DNA of 8,964 bases, from assembly GCA_016284485.1 (NCBI GenBank), contig JAEEOX010000210.1, positions 1-8,964 on the forward strand. The letters run 5' to 3'. The notes under the pieces are model-generated. The model was given only the letters and a program-made list of their open reading frames with translations, made no database searches and had not been told where the DNA came from. Of the stretch, positions 1 to 5,477 are shown piece after piece. The number at the start of each line of letters is the position of its first letter. Position 1 is the stretch's first letter. Both the position numbers and the translations under genes were made by a program. Source of the stretch: Bacillota bacterium (GTDB taxonomy: Bacteria > Bacillota > Clostridia > Peptostreptococcales > Anaerovoracaceae).

Positions 1-356
1 ACATGTCCGGAGCCGAGCCTCCGCGAGATCAGATCTTCGGATGTCACGCCGTTTATGAAAGAAAGGATCACCGTGTCATCTTTGACCGCTCCCTTCGCCA
101 GTTCCATAGCCTGTTCCAGGTCATAGAACTTGGTCGCGAAGATCAACAGGTCCACCGGTTCAAGTTCGCTCTGGCACACATATCTGAGAGGGACCCTCTC
201 GCCGTTTATGATAAGTCCGTCCCTCCTGTACCTGGCGATCCTTTCATCATCCGCTGTGACCAGCACGTTATCGCTGCCCAGAGCCTTCATAAACTGTTGT
301 GCGTAAAGGCTTCCGATGGAGCCAAGTCCAACTATGCCTACTTTGTCGATCTTCAT
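1..356 (-). CDS. Ketopantoate reductase family protein (PanE/ApbA-like), partial, C-terminus outside window
   Basis: This is the N-terminal 118 residues of an NADPH-dependent 2-dehydropantoate 2-reductase family protein; canonical members make pantoate for coenzyme A synthesis in the cytoplasm. The protein opens with MKIDKVGIVGLGSIGSLYA, a Rossmann dinucleotide-binding start with G10-x-G12-x-x-G15. Further on, FATKFYDL puts K76 where the family has its catalytic Lys (E. coli PanE K72), and SFINGVTSEDLI places N102 at the conserved Asn of the family 'QNG' motif (E. coli N98). The start ATG at 356-354 is supported by an AGGAGG ribosome binding site 11 nt upstream. The family is about 300 residues, so roughly the last 60% lies beyond base 1. 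It is preceded by its own promoter candidate and by the tnaA terminator, so it is probably a separate transcription unit. Clostridia often carry several paralogs, so true PanE activity is not certain. Confidence 0.85.
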   Translation of the reverse strand, partial: MKIDKVGIVGLGSIGSLYAQQFMKALGSDNVLVTADDERIARYRRDGLIINGERVPLRYVCQSELEPVDLLIFATKFYDLEQAMELAKGAVKDDTVILSFINGVTSEDLISRRLGSGH

Positions 357-367
357 TTAAGACGACG

Positions 368-373
368 CCTCCT
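368..373 (-). promoter_or_regulatory. Ribosome binding site of the ketopantoate reductase gene
   Basis: The minus strand reads AGGAGG here, a full anti-SD match, 11 nt before the ATG at 356-354. The spacing is a little long but supports this start codon. Confidence 0.75.
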
Positions 374-430
374 GCCTGTCCCTTTGCACATTCCGTTAAA
401 ATTGTGCGTGGAGCCAAATACTTGCATTTC

Positions 431-459
431 ATTTTAACACACTTTAACAAAGTATGCCA
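431..459 (-). promoter_or_regulatory. Candidate extended -10 promoter for the ketopantoate reductase gene
   Basis: On the minus strand TAAAAT (436-431) is preceded by TGT (439-437), giving an extended -10 of the TGn-TAtAAT type. Seventeen bases upstream lies only a weak -35 match, TGGCAT (459-454), which is typical when the extended -10 carries recognition. The region is AT-rich compared with the flanking genes and lies between the upstream terminator and the SD, leaving a leader of about 65-70 nt. This is inference from motifs only. Confidence 0.4.
438..456. promoter_or_regulatory. Imperfect palindrome over the promoter spacer, possible operator
   Basis: The plus strand reads CACACTTT-AAC-AAAGTATG. 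The 8-base arms match as an inverted repeat at 7 of 8 positions around a 3-base centre. The dyad lies between the candidate -35 and -10 elements of the ketopantoate reductase promoter, where a bound repressor would block RNA polymerase. No regulator gene is seen nearby and the motif is not one I can assign to a known family. Confidence 0.35.
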
Positions 460-486
460 CCAGTCAACGATTATATCTATCAGTGC

Positions 487-525
487 AAAAAAATCCCCCT
501 CCCGCAGCACTGGCTGCGAAAGGGG
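487..525 (-). terminator. Rho-independent terminator after tnaA
   Basis: Reading the minus strand downstream of the tnaA stop (546-548), a 13-bp stem forms between CCCCTTTCGCAGC (525-513) and GCTGCGGGAGGGG (508-496). It has two G-U pairs and a 4-base CAGT loop. It is followed by GA and a run of seven U (493-487). The stem starts about 20 nt after the stop codon, so it ends the deoD-tnaA unit and insulates the ketopantoate reductase gene. Confidence 0.93.
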
Positions 526-545
526 TCTTTTGCTCATATTACCGG

Positions 546-2192
546 CTATTTCTCCTCGTTGGGGTAGGGTTCCAGGAATGCGTGGAAGTGCCTCATGGGA
601 AGGTTGTGTCCCCAGACGATCCTCATGTTGGGGATGCTCTCTCTGTCTTCGTAGAGAGCCTTCACCGCAGCGATGACATAGTCCAGGTGCTCCCGGGTAA
701 TCCTGCTCCTGTCGATGCAGAAACGAACCACGTTGGCCACCTCAGCCTGCTGCTCGGGTGTTTTGAGGTCGTACTCCATGGAGTAGTCGCCCAGCTCCGC
801 CACACGGATGCCGTAGCGTCTGATCAGTTCCAGGGAGAAGCCTTCGCCTGCGAAGGTCTCGTGGCCGCGCTTGTGGTCAAAGAACTCATCCATGTTGATG
901 TAGACTGCGTGTCCTCCGGCGGGAAGCACCACGCCTTTGACGCCTGCCTTGTAGAAGCCGTCGGCCAGGTACTCCACCTGCTTCACACGCTCATCCATGT
1001 AGTTGAAGTCGCAGGACTCGTAGAGGCCTGTGGCCAGAGCCATGATGTCACGGCCTGACATTCCGCCGTAGGAGTCGTTTCCGTAGCAGGAGATCTGCTT
1101 GACCTTGAGGAGCACGCCCACGTCGGTCTTGACGGAGCCGTCCTCGTTGAAGTCCGAGAAGTTTTTCCAGAAAAGTCCTCTGTCCCTGAAGGCCAGCATT
1201 CCGCCCATGTTGGCGTGGCCGTCCTTCTTGGCTGACATGCAGAATCCGTCGCAGTATCTGAACATCTCAGTTGCGATCTCGGCGATGGACTTGTCGCCGT
1301 AGCCCTCTTCATTCATCTTGATGAAGTAAGCGTTCTCCGCCCACCTCGCAGCATCGAAGATGTAGGGGATGTTGTAGCTGTGGGCGATCTCACTGACCTC
1401 TCTCAGGTTGGCCATGGACACTGCCTGTCCGCAGACCGGGTTGTTGGTTATGCAGGTGAAGATCAGCGGCACGTTCTCCGGGCCCACTTCCTCGATAAGA
1501 GCCTTGAGCTTGGCGGTGTCCATGTTGCCCTTGAAGGGGTTCTTCGGGTACTTGCCGCCCTCCGGCACTTCGTAGAGGAGCTCTTTGTTGTAAAGGTTCC
1601 TGGGAACGGAGCCCATCTGCTTGATGTTTCCTTCGGTGGTGTCGAAGTGACCGTTGGAAGGAATGGTGAAGACCTTGCCCGGGTGGCGGGCCTTGAGGAT
1701 GTTCCTGACGATCTCCATGAGCACGGATTCAGCGGCCCTGCCCTGCTGGATGATGAAGGAGTTGGGGCGCTCCATCTGAGCGGCGCCTCCGTTGAAAAGT
1801 CCGCCCTCATACTCGCAGAGATAGACCTCATCCATCATCTTCTCCACGTCTCTGCAGTCGGTCCTGACCAGATCGATGATCTTTTTCCAGTTCTTCTCTC
1901 CTCCCCTTTCAAATATGTCCCTGAAGGTGTCCAGCAAAACATAATAGCCGGTGTTCCTGCCGTAAGCCTCGTCTCCCATGAAGAGGGAAGCCCACTGGTA
2001 GTTGGTCATCGCAGTTGTGCCGGAGTCTGAGAGCATGTCCACCGTAAGCATTCCCGAGGGGAAAGCGAACTCATTGTAGTGGGTGGCCCTGAGGGCTCTT
2101 TCTCTCTGCTCCACTGTGACCTCAGGCAGGTCTTTCACGGCGAAACTGAAATGTCTGGGTGCAGGTACGTTAAGGGGATATTCTTTACTCAT
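546..2192 (-). CDS. tnaA: Tryptophanase (L-tryptophan indole-lyase), long form
   Basis: PLP-dependent beta-eliminating lyase, 548 aa, predicted to split L-tryptophan into indole, pyruvate and ammonia in the cytoplasm. Visible motifs: GDEAY with Y77 (E. coli Y74), QQGRAAE (R152, PLP phosphate region), DAARWAENAYF with D280 (pairs with the PLP pyridine N) and R283, and SAKKDGHANMGG with K323 as the PLP Schiff-base lysine (E. coli K270). Two specificity positions favour tryptophanase over tyrosine phenol-lyase. D184 in HFDTTEG aligns with tryptophanase D137 (Thr124 in the phenol-lyase), and L467 in GIRVAELG aligns with tryptophanase I396 (Arg381 in the phenol-lyase). The protein is about 77 residues longer than E. 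coli TnaA. The main insert is at about residues 97-143, with a smaller one near 349-365. The start is an ATG with GGAGGT 10 nt upstream; the stop is TAG. It is probably co-transcribed with deoD. No tnaC-like leader or tnaB permease is seen. Confidence 0.9.
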   Translation of the reverse strand: MSKEYPLNVPAPRHFSFAVKDLPEVTVEQRERALRATHYNEFAFPSGMLTVDMLSDSGTTAMTNYQWASLFMGDEAYGRNTGYYVLLDTFRDIFERGGEKNWKKIIDLVRTDCRDVEKMMDEVYLCEYEGGLFNGGAAQMERPNSFIIQQGRAAESVLMEIVRNILKARHPGKVFTIPSNGHFDTTEGNIKQMGSVPRNLYNKELLYEVPEGGKYPKNPFKGNMDTAKLKALIEEVGPENVPLIFTCITNNPVCGQAVSMANLREVSEIAHSYNIPYIFDAARWAENAYFIKMNEEGYGDKSIAEIATEMFRYCDGFCMSAKKDGHANMGGMLAFRDRGLFWKNFSDFNEDGSVKTDVGVLLKVKQISCYGNDSYGGMSGRDIMALATGLYESCDFNYMDERVKQVEYLADGFYKAGVKGVVLPAGGHAVYINMDEFFDHKRGHETFAGEGFSLELIRRYGIRVAELGDYSMEYDLKTPEQQAEVANVVRFCIDRSRITREHLDYVIAAVKALYEDRESIPNMRIVWGHNLPMRHFHAFLEPYPNEEK

Positions 2193-2202
2193 TTTTTACA
2201 TG

Positions 2203-2208
2203 ACCTCC
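2203..2208 (-). promoter_or_regulatory. Ribosome binding site of tnaA
   Basis: The minus strand reads GGAGGT 10 nt before the tnaA ATG (2192-2190). It supports that start over the downstream methionines, the first of which (residue 48) would already cut into the conserved N-terminal region. Confidence 0.8.
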
Positions 2209-2232
2209 GATTTTTTGCTTTTTTGTTTCATT

Positions 2233-2268
2233 TCCGGCGGGTTTGGGCCGCCGATGTTTTGCGCCGGA
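2233..2268 (-). other. Two mutually exclusive GC-rich stems between deoD and tnaA
   Basis: In the 82-nt gap, CGGCGG (2253-2248) can pair with CCGCCG (2240-2235) around a 7-base loop. Alternatively TCCGGCG (2268-2262) can pair with CGCCGGA (2239-2233), which uses the same downstream strand. No U run follows on the minus strand, so neither is an intrinsic terminator. They could act as an RNA-processing site or stability element that sets deoD against tnaA expression, or could be chance in a GC-rich gap. Pairing is seen directly; function is inference. Confidence 0.4.
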
Positions 2269-2274
2269 GGGCCG

Positions 2275-2988
2275 TCAGGCGATGGCGACCTCCAGAGCGA
2301 TCTTCATCATGGTCGTGAAGGTGTTCTGTCTCTCCTCAGGAGTCGTAACCTCTCCTGTGAAGGGATTGTCAGAAATGGTGCAGATGGCCAGAGCGTTCTT
2401 GCCTGCTCTCGCTGCATTCATGTAGAGAGCGGCGGCTTCCATCTCTGTGGCCAGAACTCCCATCTTCTGCCAGTCCTTGAGGCTCTGGGCATCATCGTAG
2501 AAAATATCCGATGAGTACAGGTTGCCCACGATGGGATCGATGCCCATCTCCTTGGCGGCGTTCACTGCCTTCTCCAGGAGCTCGAAGGAGCAGATGGGGG
2601 CGTATGTGCCGGGCAGGTTGAACTGTCTCTCGAAGTTTGAATTGGTGCAGGCGCCCTGTCCGAAGACCACGTCTCTGACCTTCAGCGAGGGATTGATGAC
2701 GCCGGCGGTGCCCACTCTGATGATGTTCTCAACGTCATAGAAGTTGAAAAGTTCATAGGAATAGATGGCCATGGAGGGCATTCCCATGCCGGAAGCCATG
2801 ACGGATACGGGCTTGCCCTTGTAGGTGCCGGTGTAGCCGTGGATGCCGCGGACGTTGTTCACCAGCTTGGCGTCCTCAAGGAAGTTCTCTGCGATGAACT
2901 GAGCTCTCAGGGGATCTCCCGGCATAAGCACGGTCTTGGCGAAATCACCCAGTTTAGCTTCATTATGGGGAGTAGGTGTATTAGGCAT
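2275..2988 (-). CDS. deoD: Purine nucleoside phosphorylase, DeoD type
   Basis: This is a 237-aa hexameric-class purine nucleoside phosphorylase that converts (deoxy)purine nucleosides plus phosphate into free base and (deoxy)ribose-1-phosphate in cytoplasmic salvage. Family marks include H8 near the N-terminus, MPGDPLRA with G24 and R28, NNVRG with R47, and IIRVGT with R91, together forming the phosphate site. TEMEAA carries E184 for ribose binding and ISDN has D207, the general acid at purine N7. EERQ supplies R220, the partner of the catalytic Asp. Length matches the family (E. coli 239 aa), and similarity to E. coli DeoD runs end to end. The ATG start has a strong AGGAGGT SD 5 nt upstream; the stop is TGA. 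A sigma-70-like promoter lies about 75-100 bp upstream. tnaA follows after 82 nt without a terminator, so the two genes are likely one transcript. Confidence 0.95.
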   Translation of the reverse strand: MPNTPTPHNEAKLGDFAKTVLMPGDPLRAQFIAENFLEDAKLVNNVRGIHGYTGTYKGKPVSVMASGMGMPSMAIYSYELFNFYDVENIIRVGTAGVINPSLKVRDVVFGQGACTNSNFERQFNLPGTYAPICSFELLEKAVNAAKEMGIDPIVGNLYSSDIFYDDAQSLKDWQKMGVLATEMEAAALYMNAARAGKNALAICTISDNPFTGEVTTPEERQNTFTTMMKIALEVAIA

Positions 2989-2993
2989 TTCAT

Positions 2994-3000
2994 ACCTCCT
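2994..3000 (-). promoter_or_regulatory. Ribosome binding site of deoD
   Basis: The minus strand reads AGGAGGT five bases before the ATG at 2988-2986. It is a near-perfect anti-SD match and fixes the deoD start; the ATG at 2993-2991 is out of frame and too close to the SD. Confidence 0.85.
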
Positions 3001-3063
3001 TATGAATCAATGATGTTTTTTGGCTGTTAATGGTGCGGGGTCGGGGCGACTCCGGCACTTCAA

Positions 3064-3092
3064 ATTGTAGCAAAATATTAATGCCTTGTAAA
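3064..3092 (-). promoter_or_regulatory. Sigma-70/sigma-A type promoter of deoD-tnaA
   Basis: The minus strand carries TTTACA (3092-3087), a 17-bp spacer and TACAAT (3069-3064), each one mismatch from consensus. The expected transcript start is near 3057, giving a leader of about 69 nt before the deoD ATG. The -35 element shares five bases with the -35 element of the divergent ansA promoter. A short dyad (GTCG/CGAC with flanking GG/CC, 3037-3053) falls near the 5' end of the transcript. Confidence 0.8.
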
Positions 3093-3113
3093 TCCTGCGG
3101 AGTATGATAAAAT
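3086..3113 (+). promoter_or_regulatory. Extended -10 promoter of ansA
   Basis: The plus strand reads TTGTAA (3086-3091), a 16-bp spacer and TAAAAT (3108-3113) preceded by TATGA, an extended -10 of the TATGnTAtAAT form common in Gram-positive bacteria. The transcript would start near 3120, about 36 nt before the ansA ATG. Confidence 0.72.
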
Positions 3114-3144
3114 TATTTTGAAGTAAGGTTGTTACCCTGCCGAG

Positions 3145-3150
3145 AAAGGA
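3145..3150 (+). promoter_or_regulatory. Ribosome binding site deciding the ansA start
   Basis: AAAGGA lies 5 nt before the ATG at 3156-3158. An in-frame TTG at 3129 is further upstream but has no SD at proper distance, and it would add nine residues before the conserved asparaginase N-terminus, so the ATG is preferred. Confidence 0.75.
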
Positions 3151-3155
3151 AAAAA

Positions 3156-4166
3156 ATGGACAATAAAGTCTGCGTGATATACACGGGCGGCACCATCGGA
3201 ATGGTGCCCACGGATGACGGCTACGCGCCGAAGCCCGGCTATTTCGGGGATCTCCTCAAGGATATCCCTCAGCTCAGGTACCCTGACATGCCTCAGTGGG
3301 ACCTGGTGGAGTTCGACCCCCTGCTGGATTCCTCCGACATGTCGGTGGAACACTGGAACAAGATCGGACGCGCCATCGCTGAAAGGTACGATGATTACGA
3401 CGGTTTCGTGGTCCTCCACGGCACGGACACCATGGCCTATTCGGCCTCGGCGCTGTCCTTCATGCTGGAGGGGCTGGACAAGCCGGTGATCTTCACCGGA
3501 AGTCAGATACCCATGTGCAGAGTGGGCTCCGACGGGCTGTCGAACCTGATAAACGCGCTGCTTCTGGCAGCCGACGAGGTGGCCCGGGAGGTGGGAGTTT
3601 TCTTCAACGGCGAGCTGTACCGCGGCAACCGCTCCATAAAGGTCTCCGCCGATACTCTGGACGCCTTCAAGTCTCCCAACTACAGACCCCTTGCGACTGT
3701 GGGCGTCAACGTCCGCTACCACAAAAAAGCTCTGAGCATGCCTGTCCAGAGCGACGACTTCAAGCTCTGCGAATTCGGCCCCGTGCCCATTGCGGTGCTC
3801 AGGCTTTTCCCCGGCATCAACTTCCAGCGTTTCGAGTCTCTGGTGTCCGGCACCATGAAGGCGGTCATCGTTGAGGCCTTCGGCTCCGGCAACATCCCTT
3901 CGGGCGTGGCCTTCGACCAGTTCCTCAAGCTGGCCCAGGACAGCGATACGGTGATCGCCGTCTGCTCTCAGTGCAATCAGGGAACCGCCAGACTGGGTGC
4001 CTACGCATCATCATCCAGTCTCAAAAACGCCGGCGCCATCTCCTGTATGGACATGACCACGGAGGCCGCGGTCGCCAAGCTCTACTATCTGCTGAGCAAA
4101 GGCGTTGACCGCCAGACTCTGGTGAGAGCCATGGAGACCAACCTGAGAGGCGAAGGGAGCATATAA
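3156..4166 (+). CDS. ansA: L-asparaginase, type I (cytoplasmic)
   Basis: This 336-aa asparaginase hydrolyses L-asparagine to aspartate and ammonia. It has no signal peptide and aligns throughout with E. coli AnsA (338 aa), so it is the cytoplasmic type I enzyme. TGGTIGM at residues 10-16 holds the nucleophile T13 (E. coli T14). Y23 follows in the flexible active-site loop, and DSSDM (58-62) carries S60 for substrate binding. HGTDTMAY holds the second catalytic T90 with D91, and RGNRSIK holds K162 of the T-D-K triad. Residue 161 is Ile where E. coli AnsA has the allosteric-site Thr162. The start chosen is the ATG with AAAGGA 5 nt upstream; the stop is TAA. The gene appears monocistronic, divergent from deoD-tnaA and convergent with the MFS gene, with a terminator 12 nt after the stop. 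Confidence 0.95.
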   Translation: MDNKVCVIYTGGTIGMVPTDDGYAPKPGYFGDLLKDIPQLRYPDMPQWDLVEFDPLLDSSDMSVEHWNKIGRAIAERYDDYDGFVVLHGTDTMAYSASALSFMLEGLDKPVIFTGSQIPMCRVGSDGLSNLINALLLAADEVAREVGVFFNGELYRGNRSIKVSADTLDAFKSPNYRPLATVGVNVRYHKKALSMPVQSDDFKLCEFGPVPIAVLRLFPGINFQRFESLVSGTMKAVIVEAFGSGNIPSGVAFDQFLKLAQDSDTVIAVCSQCNQGTARLGAYASSSSLKNAGAISCMDMTTEAAVAKLYYLLSKGVDRQTLVRAMETNLRGEGSI

Positions 4167-4178
4167 TGATCGCATATG

Positions 4179-4209
4179 AAAAGGCACTTCCTGCGGAAGT
4201 GCCTTTTTT
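4179..4209. terminator. Bidirectional Rho-independent terminator between ansA and the MFS gene
   Basis: AAAAGGCACTTCC (4179-4191) and GGAAGTGCCTTTT (4195-4207) form a perfect 13-bp stem around a TGC loop. On the plus strand the GC stem is followed by six U, ending ansA 12 nt after its stop. On the minus strand it is followed by four U and can end the addB-MFS transcript 12 nt after the MFS stop, probably less strongly. Confidence 0.93.
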
Positions 4210-4221
4210 GGTTTTTTGAAA

Positions 4222-5463
4222 TCATCTTTTCCTGTACGCCACGATCATCAGGGCCGATGCGGCCAGGCTCAGCGCCGTGAACAGTACGAAGGCCGGCACG
4301 TAGCTTCCTCCGAACAGGTCGGCCAGTATACCGGGCACCGTACCCGTCACCAGGGCGCCGAAGGCGTAGTACAGCTGGAAGGAGCGCAGCACCTTGGCGT
4401 AGGACATCTCCGATGCCAGGTGGCCTGCCCAGAGGGACGGGCCGATGGTGGATATGGAGTATCCCAGCCCCAGCACGAATACGGACACGATGGCCAGTAT
4501 GGCGCCGCCGGAGCCGCCCATGCTCCCTGCCACGCCGCCCAGGCTGCACAGCAGATTCCCGAGGGCCAAAAGCGCACAGAACACTATGGTCGCCCTGTAG
4601 CTTCCCACCTTGTCCGTGAGCTCGCCCAAGGCGATCTTACCAACGGTCAGGGCTATGCCGATGATGCTCAGAAGGGTGGCGCAAAACACCGTAGTGAAGC
4701 CAGCCGAATTATAGAGCACCGGTATGTGGGACATCCCCGGGTTCCCCTGGGCTCCCATGAGGAGGCAGGAGAAGCAGGCGATAAGCATGATGGTAGCCGG
4801 CATCTCTCCCTTGCCGGGCTGAGCTTTTTGCAGGTTGGCTGCGGCTTCCGACAGTCCCTCGTGGTACTCACCGTAGCGCCCCAGGTCCATTTCGCGAGGG
4901 TCGTTCCGGATGATCAGGAAAAGCACCACCATGCATATGAGCATGAAGAAGGCGATCAGCCGGAAGACCTGAGACAATGTCATGACCGAAAGCAGTCCGG
5001 TGATCACCGGCGGGATCAGGATGGATCCCACGCCTGAACCTGCGGAGCAGATGCTTATGGCCAGGGCTTTGTGCCTGTAGAACCAGCGGTTCATCAGTAT
5101 CGACGCGGGCACCATGGACCCCAGGCCGTAGGTGAGGCCGGCAACCGCCGCTGCCGCCAGGAACATGGGGTATGACCTGGCGAAACTGTACATGAAAAAA
5201 CCCACCACGGCAAATCCCACCGAAATGGTGGTGCCCAGGCGGATATTCAGGCGATCATAGTAGATGCCGATGAATATGAGGGATATGAAGTTCATGATGA
5301 GCCTGACCGTCACCAGCGTAGACGTCTGGGCATTGGTCAGGCCGAACTCCTCCCTCAGGTACGGCAAAAAAATGGCGAAGCCATTGGAGACGACCCCCAT
5401 GGATATGAATATGAGCAGTGCCCCTGCGAAGCAGATGACCCATGCGTAGTGCTGTTTTCTCAA
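4222..5463 (-). CDS. MFS transporter, monocarboxylate/oxalate-formate antiporter-like
   Basis: This is a 413-aa integral membrane permease with 12 likely membrane spans: six in residues 8-187, a hydrophilic central loop at about 187-221, and six in 223-409. A motif-A-like loop follows TM2 (G66...D70-R71...G77), with a counterpart after TM8 (GELTDKVG, 280-287). The segment NRWFYRHKALAISICSAGSG (125-144) after TM4 resembles the 'F...RR.LA.G.A..G...G' signature of the MCT/OFA-type branch of the major facilitator superfamily, which carries small organic acids with protons or by exchange. The substrate cannot be read from sequence. The start is TTG with GGAGGAA just upstream; the first Met (residue 22) is inside TM1, so the TTG is needed. 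It begins 14 nt after addB stops and is co-transcribed with it, though no functional link is evident. Confidence 0.85.
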   Translation of the reverse strand: MRKQHYAWVICFAGALLIFISMGVVSNGFAIFLPYLREEFGLTNAQTSTLVTVRLIMNFISLIFIGIYYDRLNIRLGTTISVGFAVVGFFMYSFARSYPMFLAAAAVAGLTYGLGSMVPASILMNRWFYRHKALAISICSAGSGVGSILIPPVITGLLSVMTLSQVFRLIAFFMLICMVVLFLIIRNDPREMDLGRYGEYHEGLSEAAANLQKAQPGKGEMPATIMLIACFSCLLMGAQGNPGMSHIPVLYNSAGFTTVFCATLLSIIGIALTVGKIALGELTDKVGSYRATIVFCALLALGNLLCSLGGVAGSMGGSGGAILAIVSVFVLGLGYSISTIGPSLWAGHLASEMSYAKVLRSFQLYYAFGALVTGTVPGILADLFGGSYVPAFVLFTALSLAASALMIVAYRKR

Positions 5464-5466
5464 TTA

Positions 5467-5473
5467 TTCCTCC
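5467..5473 (-). promoter_or_regulatory. Ribosome binding site that supports the TTG start of the MFS gene
   Basis: The minus strand reads GGAGGAA followed by TAA and then the TTG at 5463-5461. The core GGAGG is 5 nt from the start codon. No ATG or GTG at a suitable distance would keep the first membrane span intact. Confidence 0.8.
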
Positions 5474-5477
5474 ACTT

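Noticed and set aside
268..537. An 89-codon minus-strand frame between tnaA and the ketopantoate reductase gene
   Set aside because: It runs through the strong terminator stem and then out of frame through the start of the ketopantoate reductase gene, which has its own SD and a conserved Rossmann N-terminus.
546..2192. Tyrosine phenol-lyase as the identity of the beta-eliminating lyase
   Set aside because: The positions equivalent to phenol-lyase Thr124 and Arg381 are Asp184 and Leu467, matching tryptophanase.
2196..2231. An 11-residue frame (MKQKSKKSEVM) directly before tnaA, considered as a tnaC-like leader peptide
   Set aside because: It has no Trp codon, no good SD of its own, and it runs through the tnaA SD. 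It is most likely a chance frame in an A-rich stretch.
2233..2253. Hairpin between deoD and tnaA considered as a Rho-independent terminator of deoD
   Set aside because: On the transcribed strand it is followed by A-rich sequence, not a U run. The T-rich stretch lies on the other strand and on the wrong side.
3129..3155. Upstream in-frame TTG start for ansA adding MLPCRERKK
   Set aside because: It has no SD at proper distance, and it would place the asparaginase N-terminus outside the family's usual start. The ATG at 3156 has AAAGGA 5 nt upstream.
4216..5037. A 273-codon plus-strand frame opposite the MFS gene
   Set aside because: Its translation is low in hydrophobic residues and very rich in Gln, His and Gly, as expected for the complement of membrane-span codons, and it overlaps the ansA terminator region.
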